Shown in pieces: positions 7,208 through 14,708 of a DNA stretch of 34,723 nt (within the stretch, counting starts at the first letter, position 1; each line of letters starts with the position of its first letter). Under the pieces are notes generated by a model, which did no database searches, was not told the origin of the DNA, and saw only the letters and a program-made list of their open reading frames with translations. This stretch comes from Nitrospiraceae bacterium (GTDB taxonomy: Bacteria > Nitrospirota > Nitrospiria > Nitrospirales > Nitrospiraceae): positions 1 to 34,723 of the forward strand of contig JACVSD010000007.1 in assembly GCA_014534095.1 (NCBI GenBank). Reading direction: 5' to 3'. The translations under genes were made by a program, and so were the position numbers.

Positions 7208-7896
7208 TACTCCCAGCCTTTCGCGCCGTGATGATCATGCAGCAGGAATTGAATCAGATCGTTCAGGCGGCGCGCCCGCTGGTGAAGACCTTCTGCTTCC
7301 AAAAGAAATTGCTTTTCAAGCGGCGTACACTCCACGTACGTCGAGAGGGTATTGACGAGCACCTCGTCACTGACGTCTTCACGAAAGAACCCCTGCCAGG
7401 CGGTGCTGTCGTCTCTCGTCTGAAGATATTGCGCCAGCGTCTCGACCAACCGCCGGCGAACGTCCCCATCCAACTTCGGCTCTACCGTCTGGATCGTGAG
7501 TCTGATCGTGGCCTGACGGTACGGTTTATCAAAGTGCTCCTCCTGGATGGTACATCGTTCGAGGCCTTGCAACAGGATGTTGGAGCGGCCGTCCGGCAAT
7601 GGCTGAACGCTCACGAGGCGCCCTACGCACACCACCGGATAAACCGGGGGATTCCCATAATAGTCGGACTCCCACCCTTCCTTGAGCAACGCCATCGCGA
7701 TACATTGCCCGCCGGCCGTAGCGTCGGCAACCATTTGGCGATAGCGCGGCTCGAATATATGGAGCGGCAGATAGGTTTTGGGGAAGAAGACGACATTGGG
7801 TAAGGGGAACACCGGGCATCGGTCAGGAATCGGAAACGGCTCAACTTTTTCGGACGCAGCTTGGCCCGCCGCACCACGCCTATGCTTGAGTTGCAT
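7207..7896 (-). CDS. Stand-alone Lon N-terminal (substrate-binding) domain protein
   Basis: A 229-residue protein made only of the Lon protease N-terminal domain (LON_substr_bdg). The block VFPLPNVVFFPKTYLPLHIF at residues about 29-48, followed by EPRYRQMV, is diagnostic, as is VCVGRLVSVQPLPDG further on. There is no AAA+ or Ser-Lys protease domain. Such proteins occur in many bacteria and their role is not settled; the domain binds unfolded or regulatory protein segments. The ATG at 7896 is chosen because the homologous region begins soon after; the frame stays open for 84 more codons upstream, but that stretch looks non-coding and overlaps the divergent lipocalin gene. No clear ribosome site precedes the ATG. 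It heads the ABC-exporter operon. Confidence 0.85.
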   Translation of the reverse strand: MQLKHRRGAAGQAASEKVEPFPIPDRCPVFPLPNVVFFPKTYLPLHIFEPRYRQMVADATAGGQCIAMALLKEGWESDYYGNPPVYPVVCVGRLVSVQPLPDGRSNILLQGLERCTIQEEHFDKPYRQATIRLTIQTVEPKLDGDVRRRLVETLAQYLQTRDDSTAWQGFFREDVSDEVLVNTLSTYVECTPLEKQFLLEAEGLHQRARRLNDLIQFLLHDHHGAKGWE

Positions 7897-7901
7897 GGCC
7901 C

Positions 7902-7931
7902 ACGATAGCCGAGAGGCGTGAAAATTGTCAA
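7902..7931 (-). promoter_or_regulatory. Candidate promoter of the Lon-domain/ABC operon
   Basis: The minus strand has a perfect TTGACA (7931-7926) and, 18 bases on, TATCGT (7907-7902), a 4/6 match to the -10 box. The predicted start would fall at or beside the ATG at 7896, which would make the message almost leaderless; this fits the absence of a ribosome site there. Confidence 0.35.
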
Positions 7932-7980
7932 CGCCGATCTCGCGGTCGATGGCACAGGAGAAGGTGCGAAAGACCGCTCT

Positions 7981-7999
7981 GGCACACTTGATTTGTGCC
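7981..7999. promoter_or_regulatory. Perfect 6-bp inverted repeat in divergent promoter region
   Basis: GGCACA (7981-7986) and TGTGCC (7994-7999) flank a 7-base spacer, lying between the divergent Lon-domain and lipocalin genes. TATAAA at 8017-8022 follows and could be the -10 box for the lipocalin gene. The repeat could be an operator for a dimeric regulator. Confidence 0.3.
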
Positions 8000-8030
8000 G
8001 TCTCCGACGACCGTGCTATAAAGATCGCCG

Positions 8031-9218
8031 ATGTGGCGCTGGGTGATTGACTCGACCAATTGCGGCCGAACGTCCGGAAGGCTGTCGGCGGTGTATCTAT
8101 TCGGAGCCGCCTTGTGCCTGGTGCTCTGGCCTGAGGGACCGATCTCAACGCCGGCCGGCGCCGACCCTTCCAGCCACCGGTTTTCCCCTGCGGTGGCCGG
8201 CTACGAATTCATATTCCCTCGGGATCATGGCGCCCATCCCACCTATCGAACCGAATGGTGGTACTACACCGGCCATGTGGCAACGGCGGACGGCCGTCGG
8301 TTCGGGTACGAGCTGACGTTTTTCCGTCGCGCGATTTCCCCGGACGACGTGAAGACCCTCCCGTCGCAGTGGTCCATCACACAATTGTATCTCGCCCACT
8401 TTGCCGTCACCGATGTCAGCCGGCAACGCTTCCATTTTTCCGAGAAGGTCAGCCGGGCCGGATTGGGGAAAGCAGGGGCCGCCGAGGCCGGGCTCGAGGT
8501 GTGGATCGATGATTGGCATGCCCGTGGTTCGTCCCAAGGAGCCGCGACCCAGACGGTCGCGGCGCGGGACGCCGGCTACGCCTTGTCGCTCACCCTTGAG
8601 CCGACAAAGCCAGCAGTCATCCATGGCAAACAAGGCATCAGCCGGAAAGGAATGGGCGAAGGGCAAGCCTCTCACTACTACTCCCTGACCCGACTCAGGA
8701 CCACGGGCCGGCTGACCCTCGGCAAAGAATCGTTTGATGTCACGGGCACAAGTTGGATGGATCATGAGTTCGGCTCCGCGGATCTGGATGCGGACCTTGT
8801 GGGATGGGACTGGTTCAGCATCCAACTGTCGGATCAGAGCGAACTCATGCTCTATGGGCTACGCCGGCGCGACGGTGCCACGGATCCGGTATCCAGCGGC
8901 ACCCTGGTGTTTCCTGACGGCCGAGTACGGCCGCTCAACTTGGGGGATTTCACGATTCAGGTCACCGGATTCTGGACGAGTCCGACCAGCCGGGCGGTCT
9001 ACCCCCATGGGTGGAGCATCACGGTTCCCTCTCTGGAGCTAACCCTCATCGTGACCCCTCTCATGGCCGATCAGGAGCTCCGCACATCCCGCAGCACGCA
9101 GGTCACTTATTGGGAAGGCGCCGTCGCCGTCTCCGGAAGGATGCAGGGTCGAACGGTGACGGGTCAGGGCTATGTGGAGCTGACCGGGTACGACCAGCGG
9201 ATCACGAACAAACTATGA
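8031..9218 (+). CDS. CrtC/AttH-like lipocalin-fold secreted protein
   Basis: A 395-residue protein with an N-terminal signal or anchor segment (about residues 18-40, around LSAVYLFGAALCLVLW). It is followed by the tandem lipocalin-like domains of the carotenoid 1,2-hydratase/AttH family. Hallmarks are FPRDHGAHP, TEWWYYTGHV (residues about 75-84), RRFGYELTFFRR, GTSWMDHEFGS and LVGWDWFSIQL. CrtC enzymes hydrate carotenoids, while AttH relatives sit beside lipoprotein-type ABC transporters and have no known reaction. No carotenoid gene is nearby, so CrtC activity should not be assumed. The gene is divergent from an ABC exporter operon, but that exporter is DrrAB-type rather than the FtsX-type usually linked to AttH. 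The ATG at 8031 is the first in frame; a weak AAAGA lies upstream. Confidence 0.83.
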   Translation: MWRWVIDSTNCGRTSGRLSAVYLFGAALCLVLWPEGPISTPAGADPSSHRFSPAVAGYEFIFPRDHGAHPTYRTEWWYYTGHVATADGRRFGYELTFFRRAISPDDVKTLPSQWSITQLYLAHFAVTDVSRQRFHFSEKVSRAGLGKAGAAEAGLEVWIDDWHARGSSQGAATQTVAARDAGYALSLTLEPTKPAVIHGKQGISRKGMGEGQASHYYSLTRLRTTGRLTLGKESFDVTGTSWMDHEFGSADLDADLVGWDWFSIQLSDQSELMLYGLRRRDGATDPVSSGTLVFPDGRVRPLNLGDFTIQVTGFWTSPTSRAVYPHGWSITVPSLELTLIVTPLMADQELRTSRSTQVTYWEGAVAVSGRMQGRTVTGQGYVELTGYDQRITNKL

Positions 9219-9291
9219 TACGACTTCCCTATTTCCTCTTCGCCCAATGATAATCGCCCGGCACAGTAACCGGTGCCCACCGCGCTGACCC

Positions 9292-10347
9292 ATGAAACGA
9301 CCTTCTCGTTGCCGCGTGTCCCTGTTGTCCTGGCCCGCGTGGACCGTGCTCGTGTTGTGTGTGTGGATGCCCGGCTGCCAGAAGGACAGCGAATCCATCA
9401 CATCCATCGCGCTCCATCCTACGAACGCCAATATTCTTTACGTGGCCACCAACGACGCCGTCTATAAGTCGCGGGACGCCGGGGCGACGTGGGAGCGCTT
9501 TCCAAGCTTCAGCGCGCGCCGGGTGACCACGCTGGCGATCGATCCGCGGTACCCGGCCACCATTTATGCCGGCACGATGGCCGATGCGGTCTACAAAAGT
9601 CCGGACGGCGGACAACATTGGTTGCCGCACAATGTCGGCCTAAAGGAGCACGTCTCCTTCATCAACCAGTTCGTCTTCCATCCGACGGACAATGAGCAGA
9701 TCTACGCCGCTACGACCGTCGGCGCCTTTTACAGCAAGGACGGCGGGCGGGCGTGGGAGGAACGCATGACGGGAATGAAAGAGGTTCACATCGTGGTGTC
9801 CATCGCGATCAATCAGAAGGATCCGCGCGTCCTCTATGCGGGAACCACCGGAGGGATTTATCGATCCGATGATGGCGCGACCACGTGGAAAAAGATGAAC
9901 ACCGGGCTGATCCCGGATTCCGAGTTGATGGGGGCCATGGCGCTGGGCGTCAATGTGATCGTCATTGATCCGATGAATCCGGCCATCGTCTATGCCGGCT
10001 CGACCAAGGGTTTATTTCAAACGAAAAACCGCGGCGAGGCGTGGGAGCGCATCGGACTTGATCTGCCTGATCCCTACGTGAGCAGCATCCTCGTCCATCC
10101 AACGGCACCTCACCTCATCTATATCGGGGGACCGGGCGGGGTTTGGAAAAGCACGGACGCAGGCGGCTCGTTTCACCGAGTCAACAGCGGGCTCAGCACG
10201 CTGAATATCCGGACGCTCGCCATGAGTCCTCGTGACCCACAGGAACTCTTCACCGGCACGAACGGCAGCGGCCTGTACCGCTCGACCGATGGCGGTGAAA
10301 GCTGGACGCCCATGCCGCTGAAGCCCGCGGTTGCTCCCGTCCGATGA
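9292..10347 (+). CDS. BNR/Ycf48-like beta-propeller lipoprotein
   Basis: A 351-residue lipoprotein. A basic start and hydrophobic stretch lead to a lipobox-like VWMPG-C with the lipidated cysteine at residue 29. Seven repeats of the sortilin/BNR type follow, each ending in a short Asp-box-like motif: VYKSRDAGATW, VYKSPDGGQHW, FYSKDGGRAW, IYRSDDGATTW, LFQTKNRGEAW, VWKSTDAGGSF and LYRSTDGGESW. The repeats should close into a seven-bladed propeller, probably at the periplasmic face of a membrane. Ycf48/HCF136-type propellers help assemble membrane complexes; others bind glycans. Nothing here shows an enzyme active site. It follows the lipocalin gene by 73 bases on the same strand and may be co-transcribed. 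Confidence 0.85.
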   Translation: MKRPSRCRVSLLSWPAWTVLVLCVWMPGCQKDSESITSIALHPTNANILYVATNDAVYKSRDAGATWERFPSFSARRVTTLAIDPRYPATIYAGTMADAVYKSPDGGQHWLPHNVGLKEHVSFINQFVFHPTDNEQIYAATTVGAFYSKDGGRAWEERMTGMKEVHIVVSIAINQKDPRVLYAGTTGGIYRSDDGATTWKKMNTGLIPDSELMGAMALGVNVIVIDPMNPAIVYAGSTKGLFQTKNRGEAWERIGLDLPDPYVSSILVHPTAPHLIYIGGPGGVWKSTDAGGSFHRVNSGLSTLNIRTLAMSPRDPQELFTGTNGSGLYRSTDGGESWTPMPLKPAVAPVR

Positions 10348-10405
10348 CAAGCCCGCAAGTCCGGGGGAGTTGTACGGTCGACGATCCTGCCGTATAGTCG
10401 GCGCG

Positions 10406-10768
10406 ATGATCTCCCTCTCCCCGTCATCCGCCGACCCGACTCATCTGTTACGCGAGGAATATCGCCGGCACTTGGAGATCTTTTACGCCCGACTCAAGCT
10501 GGCGCCGCCCTATGAAAGCGTGGAGAAGGCAATCCGGGCGTTGACCACGGCGCTCCATGCATTGCCCAAAGAAGAACAGCGCCGGATTGCCTTGGATCCA
10601 GCGCGGCAATGGGAACAGTTCCGCGATGCCTTTGCCGCGTCCGGACTGGATAAGAAACACCGCGGGATCATCGCCGGGTTGGCCCGAAATCGTGCGGCGC
10701 TGGACCTCCCTGCCGAGTACGATCATTTGTTGAGCCTATTCAGCGCCTCGGGACCGGGAGCCCGGTAA
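10406..10768 (+). CDS. Small protein of unknown function
   Basis: A 120-residue, mostly helical, charged protein without signal peptide or membrane span. I do not recognise the family. The ATG at 10406 (MISLSPSSADP) is preferred to upstream in-frame starts because the coding-like composition begins there. It follows the propeller lipoprotein by 58 bases. Its last 29 bases overlap the 3' end of the opposing membrane-protein gene, so one of the two ends may be poorly conserved. Confidence 0.6.
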   Translation: MISLSPSSADPTHLLREEYRRHLEIFYARLKLAPPYESVEKAIRALTTALHALPKEEQRRIALDPARQWEQFRDAFAASGLDKKHRGIIAGLARNRAALDLPAEYDHLLSLFSASGPGAR

Positions 10769-11360
10769 GGACCTCTTCTAACTCACGTTGCACAGTGGCT
10801 AGGCGGCTGTTCTCGAGACGGTAGGCCATGACGACCGTGACCAGACCTGAGAAAAAGAAGAACAGCCCCAAGATCAGAATGCCAGCGCCCACGATCCACC
10901 CTCCAGCAGTGCCCGAGCCGCCCTCGGCGACGTAGCTCACCAACGCCGCCACCGTGCCCAGTCCCACGAGCGCAAACCAGCCACCGATCAGGATGGCCGA
11001 GCACCAGGGGATGCGTTTCGTCGACGCCAATACCAGGGACTGGCCGTCTACTCGAAGATCAATGGTGGCCTTCATCGGCCAGATCCACAGCAAGGCCCAT
11101 AGCATCGGATAGCGCGGACGGAGAAGAATGCGATTGGCATCCGCGAAAAAGCGGGCGACGCCGTTGCGTAACGCGAGGAGGCCGAATCGATCAAAACTGG
11201 CCTGAATCCGTGCGAGTGTGGCGGCATGAAGTCGGGTTTCTTCGCGCCCCACTCGACAACCGTACCGGCTGGCTTCGGGGGAGAGCGTTCGAAAATACCA
11301 TCGGTCCCCGACGAACAATCCGACGAAGAGGACCAGCGCGAACAGACCTGCCAACATCAT
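10740..11360 (-). CDS. Membrane protein of unknown function
   Basis: A 206-residue protein with a hydrophobic N-terminus (LAGLFALVLFVGLFVGDRWY), a soluble middle of about 90 residues, and two more spans around residues 122-145 (ILIGGWFALVGLGTVAALVS) and 155-180 (GGWIVGAGILILGLFFFFSG). A short charged tail follows. The middle part contains a compact beta-rich-looking stretch (KATIDLRVDGQSLVLASTKR). No motif identifies a function. The start at 11360 could be either of two adjacent ATG codons. The gene is convergent with, and overlaps, the small gene at 10406. Confidence 0.7.
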   Translation of the reverse strand: MMLAGLFALVLFVGLFVGDRWYFRTLSPEASRYGCRVGREETRLHAATLARIQASFDRFGLLALRNGVARFFADANRILLRPRYPMLWALLWIWPMKATIDLRVDGQSLVLASTKRIPWCSAILIGGWFALVGLGTVAALVSYVAEGGSGTAGGWIVGAGILILGLFFFFSGLVTVVMAYRLENSRLATVQRELEEVLTGLPVPRR

Positions 11361-11709
11361 CGTAGCGACTACCTAACGCATTTGTCAGGAATGAATCAAG
11401 CCACCGACCCGGCGCCTCGCAGACCCACGAGAACACCGGACTAGGAGGACTCCGAGGATTATGAGGGCCAGCATGCGGGCATGCAGCTCACACCTAGGGA
11501 TTTCCTAGTGATGAGCACAACTACCGGAAGAATCTGTTGACTGATCGTGACGGACTTAGCTACAGTTGGACTCGATAGGTGTGGGCGGGTGCCTCCCACT
11601 ATAGCAGATGTTTCCCGCCTCTAACGTTTTCCCCCACTCGTCACATTGGCGGCACCATCCCTGATTCTCCGGGGTGGACTTTGTGGTGCACTAAGGAGAT
11701 AAGGGACTT
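11361..11709 (+). promoter_or_regulatory. 349-base non-coding region upstream of the PmtA-like methyltransferase
   Basis: No credible gene is seen here. It holds GCATGC-gg-GCATGC at 11471-11484, a CTAGG-N5-CCTAG inverted repeat at 11494-11508 (CCTAGG at 11493-11498 is itself a palindrome), and a sigma-70-like promoter at 11537-11566. About 140 bases of leader follow before the methyltransferase start. The repeats upstream of the promoter are at positions usual for an activator site; this is inference. Confidence 0.5.
11537..11566 (+). promoter_or_regulatory. Candidate sigma-70 promoter of the methyltransferase gene
   Basis: TTGACT (11537-11542) and TACAGT (11561-11566) are 18 bases apart. 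The inferred start near 11574 would leave a leader of about 135 bases before the ATG at 11710. Confidence 0.45.
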
Positions 11710-12423
11710 ATGGATCTTAAGAAAATCGAGCGTGTCTACACCTCCTATGCGGGCGTCTATGATCGAATTTTCGGGAAAGTGTTTCATGAAGGCCGCGAGT
11801 CCGCCATCCGGAATCTCGACGTGCAACCCGATGAGTCCATCCTTGAAGTAGGGGTGGGCACCGGTCTGGCGTTGCCCATGTATCCCCGTCACTGTCGCAT
11901 CGTCGGAATCGATCTCTCAGAAGGCATGCTCGCCAAAGCCAAGGAGCGGGCCGAAGCGCTTCAACTCACCCATGTTGAGTTGCAGCGGATGGACGCCGGA
12001 GCCATGCAATTCGACGATGACAGTTTCGACACCGTGGTCGCAGCCTATGTGGTCACCGCCGTCCCCGACTACCGCAAGGTGGTCAACGAAATGATCCGCG
12101 TGTGCCGGCCTGGCGGCCGCATCATCATGCTCAACCACTTCAGCAACGGCAACAAGATCATCGCCGCTATGGAAAAGGTCATTTCGCCACTCACCAAGCA
12201 CCTCGGCTGGCGGACAGACCTCTCCCTCCATACCGTGCTCGAAGGCACGTCACTCCATGTGGCGCGAAAACAGAATGTGAACCCGCTGCGATTCTGGGCC
12301 CTGGTCGAATGTGTGAATGCGAAGAACGGACATCTGTCCCTCAATGGGTCGGGCGCCCTCGGCTATACCGGTGACGGATACGCACGGGATAATGGACAAT
12401 ACGCCAACGGTCATTCGATGTGA
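11710..12423 (+). CDS. SAM-dependent methyltransferase, PmtA-like (phosphatidylethanolamine N-methyltransferase type)
   Basis: A 237-residue class I methyltransferase. The SAM-binding motif I is LEVGVGTG (45-52), the acidic loop is VGIDLS (65-70) and the post-motif block is DAGAMQFDDDSFD (95-107). The N-terminal YTSYAGVYDRIFGKVFHEGR is very like the Rhodobacter-type PmtA proteins, which methylate phosphatidylethanolamine stepwise to phosphatidylcholine at the membrane. The middle part, HFSNGNKIIAAMEKVI with a following LTKHLGWRTDL, also fits that group. PmtA is the best guess; a quinone or other lipid methyltransferase is possible. AAGGAG lies eleven bases before the ATG. The last 30 residues are a Gly/Asn/Tyr-rich tail (GALGYTGDGYARDNGQYANG) not part of the catalytic fold. 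Confidence 0.85.
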   Translation: MDLKKIERVYTSYAGVYDRIFGKVFHEGRESAIRNLDVQPDESILEVGVGTGLALPMYPRHCRIVGIDLSEGMLAKAKERAEALQLTHVELQRMDAGAMQFDDDSFDTVVAAYVVTAVPDYRKVVNEMIRVCRPGGRIIMLNHFSNGNKIIAAMEKVISPLTKHLGWRTDLSLHTVLEGTSLHVARKQNVNPLRFWALVECVNAKNGHLSLNGSGALGYTGDGYARDNGQYANGHSM

Positions 12424-12457
12424 GGGCACGGGCGGCCGTTCGCGCAGCACGGTCGTC

Positions 12458-13264
12458 CTATGACCGTCCCTCGTGAGTCCGCCATTGTTCCCACTCGCGT
12501 CCCGGGATGATGGTCGTGCCTACCAAACACGTCCCCGCATACCGATGCGTGATCTGATCTGCTAAGACCCTCAGCACGCGCCCCCCCTGGCCGTCCTCCG
12601 CGCCCAGAACCCTCAGCACCAGTCCGAAGCCCTCGCCGCCCGGCGATTGATAGGCCATGACCCGAACGGACTGCGTCGGAACGGTTCCTGTGGTGGCTAA
12701 TGGGGTCAGGTCCCCTTCCCACGACACAATCGATTCGCTTGCCCTCCGACTCTGGACGGGATGCCACGAACAAGGGATTCCGAAGCGGTCCAGTTCACCC
12801 AACAGCCAGTCGACCGTCGGGCCGTCGGATGTTTGTCCTTGAAACGTCCATCGGGCCAACTCAGTGAGCGGGTGGGTCTCCGCAACCGGGGTGAAGATTT
12901 CCTCAAAGTGCGTTTCCTCGCAGACCACATACAGTTCGCCGTGCGGATCGAACCAATAGCGGAGTCGTCCGGCCGTGCACTCGGCTTGAATCACATCCAG
13001 CGATGAACAATCAGCGCCTTCCTGCTCGAAAATGGAAAAATCCGTTACGCCGGTCATGATCAGTTTCGCAACCCGCAGGAACCCCCGGACCTGATACCGG
13101 ATGGTGAGAGTGACCGTGGTATCGGCCAGGACATCGCGCCCAGATTCCTCGTCAAACAGTCGCCGCTTGACCATGTGCACATCGGTAACATAGCCGCTTC
13201 GAAATCCGCCCGTATGGCCGATCAACCAGCGCAGATCATCGGTGTTTCGGATTGTGTGCTTCAT
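12458..13264 (-). CDS. Protein of unknown function
   Basis: A 268-residue, soluble-looking protein that I do not recognise. It begins MKHTIRNTDDLRWLIGHTGG and includes a tyrosine-rich segment LRYWFDPHGELYVVCEE and a C-terminal stretch VLRVLADQITHRYAG. No signal peptide, membrane span or catalytic motif is evident. The ATG at 13264 is chosen because the 32 in-frame codons before it are Arg/Ser-rich and look non-coding. It is convergent with the methyltransferase gene (34 bases between stops) and divergent from dapL. Codon use resembles the neighbours. Confidence 0.65.
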   Translation of the reverse strand: MKHTIRNTDDLRWLIGHTGGFRSGYVTDVHMVKRRLFDEESGRDVLADTTVTLTIRYQVRGFLRVAKLIMTGVTDFSIFEQEGADCSSLDVIQAECTAGRLRYWFDPHGELYVVCEETHFEEIFTPVAETHPLTELARWTFQGQTSDGPTVDWLLGELDRFGIPCSWHPVQSRRASESIVSWEGDLTPLATTGTVPTQSVRVMAYQSPGGEGFGLVLRVLGAEDGQGGRVLRVLADQITHRYAGTCLVGTTIIPGREWEQWRTHEGRS

Positions 13265-13447
13265 TCTCGCGATTCTATCGCAGCGCCGACGCGATCGGCC
13301 AGTGACCGCTGGAATTTTTGGAGGGGCAGAGACCAAGGTCCTCGACGAGAATCGAATCATTGATTACCGGCTGAGTCCTGAAGTAGCCTAGCGCTCACAC
13401 GCACCAGACCGATGGCGGAGAGTTGATCACAAAGGAGAAGACCCGGA

Positions 13448-14623
13448 ATGGCTGGTTTCCCGATCGAAGTCGCAACCCGTATCAAGACGCTGCCTCCTTA
13501 TTTGTTCGCCGCGATCGACAAGATGAAACAAGAGGCGATCGCACGCGGCGTGGATATCATCAACCTCGGGATCGGCGACCCCGATTTGCCGACGCCGGCA
13601 TCCATTGTCGAAAGCCTTGGCCAGGCGGCCAACAATCCGAAACACCATCAATATCCTTCGTACGAAGGCATGCTGGCCTTTCGCACAGCGGTGGCCGACT
13701 GGTACCAGCGCCGCTTCTCAGTCAGGCTGGATCCGGCCAACGAAGTGCTGACTCTTATCGGCTCGAAGGAAGGAATCGGCCACATTCATCTGGCACTAGT
13801 CGATCCCGGCGATGTGGTCTTGGTGCCCAGTCCCGGCTACCCGGTGTATCCGGTCGGCACGAGTTTCGCGGGCGGCGTCTCTCACCTGATGCCGCTCACA
13901 AAGGAAAACGGATTCCTTCCGGACTTGCAGGCCATTCCGAAGGAAGTCGCACGGAAGGCCAAACTGATGTGGCTGAATTCGCCGAATAACCCCACCTCGG
14001 TCATCATGACCAAGGACTACTTTAAACGGGCAATCGACTTTGCGCGGGAGCACCAGATCATCATCTGCCACGACGCAGCTTATTCTGAAATCTATTACGA
14101 CGGCCGGCGGCCGGCCAGCTTCATGGAAGTCGACGGCGCCAAAGACGTCGGGGTGGAGTTTCACTCCCTGTCCAAAACATACAACATGACCGGCTGGCGA
14201 ATCGGCTTCGTGGTGGGTCACAAGGACGTGCTGGCCGCCCTGGGCAAGGTCAAGAGCCAGCTGGATTCAGGCGTGTTCGAAGCCGTCCAGGCAGCTGGCA
14301 TGACAGCCCTGGGCCTCGACGATTCCGTGACCGACGGCATCCGAACGATCTATCAGAAACGGCGGGATACACTCATTCCGGGCCTCAAGAAACTGGGACT
14401 GGACGTCGACGCTCCGCCGGCCGCGTTTTATATCTGGGCCACCGTGCCGAAGGGCTACACCTCCGCGTCGTTCACCGCGCATCTATTGGAAAAGGCCGGT
14501 ATCGTGACGACCCCCGGGAACGGGTTCGGCGCGCCGGGCGAAGGCTACATCCGCATGACCGTGTGCACGACCAAAGAGCGGCTGGCCGAAGCAGTCGAAC
14601 GGATACAGAAAGCGGGCTTCTAA
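13448..14623 (+). CDS. dapL: LL-diaminopimelate aminotransferase (DapL)
   Basis: DapL moves an amino group from glutamate to tetrahydrodipicolinate to give LL-diaminopimelate in one step, replacing the acylated route (DapD, DapC, DapE). The 391-residue protein is a fold-type I aminotransferase. It has the N-terminal TRIKTLPPYLFAAIDKMK, the block NLGIGDPDLPTP (39-50), the substrate region WLNSPNNPTS, the aspartate in CHDAAYSEIYYDG (D209), and the PLP lysine in SLSKTYNMTGWRIGF (K243). HSLSKTYNMTGWR and PVYPVGT are typical of LL-DAP aminotransferases rather than aspartate aminotransferases. AAAGGAG lies ten bases before the ATG. DapA, DapB and LysA are encoded in a separate cluster 12 kb away on the other strand. 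The paralogue risk is low but real: related transaminases share most motifs. Confidence 0.9.
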   Translation: MAGFPIEVATRIKTLPPYLFAAIDKMKQEAIARGVDIINLGIGDPDLPTPASIVESLGQAANNPKHHQYPSYEGMLAFRTAVADWYQRRFSVRLDPANEVLTLIGSKEGIGHIHLALVDPGDVVLVPSPGYPVYPVGTSFAGGVSHLMPLTKENGFLPDLQAIPKEVARKAKLMWLNSPNNPTSVIMTKDYFKRAIDFAREHQIIICHDAAYSEIYYDGRRPASFMEVDGAKDVGVEFHSLSKTYNMTGWRIGFVVGHKDVLAALGKVKSQLDSGVFEAVQAAGMTALGLDDSVTDGIRTIYQKRRDTLIPGLKKLGLDVDAPPAAFYIWATVPKGYTSASFTAHLLEKAGIVTTPGNGFGAPGEGYIRMTVCTTKERLAEAVERIQKAGF

Positions 14624-14629
14624 AAAACC

Positions 14630-14700
14630 GTGATGGGTGATGCGTTTCGGAACACATTCGCAGGCCTCTCATGCAGCACCCCTCACTCGTCACCCATCAC
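14630..14700. repeat. Inverted repeat: GTGATGGGTGA arms with 49-base interior
   Basis: GTGATGGGTGA at 14630-14640 is exactly complementary to TCACCCATCAC at 14690-14700. The right arm plus T forms the 12-base core also present (reverse strand) at 6183-6194. The element fills the whole dapL-folK gap and ends eight bases before the folK ATG, so it may act as a dapL terminator or a folK leader structure. Confidence 0.65.
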
Positions 14701-14708
14701 TGATCCCT

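Noticed and set aside
13423..13989. 188-codon open frame overlapping the start of dapL
   Set aside because: Out-of-frame with dapL on the same strand and rich in Arg/Gly/Ser with no motif.
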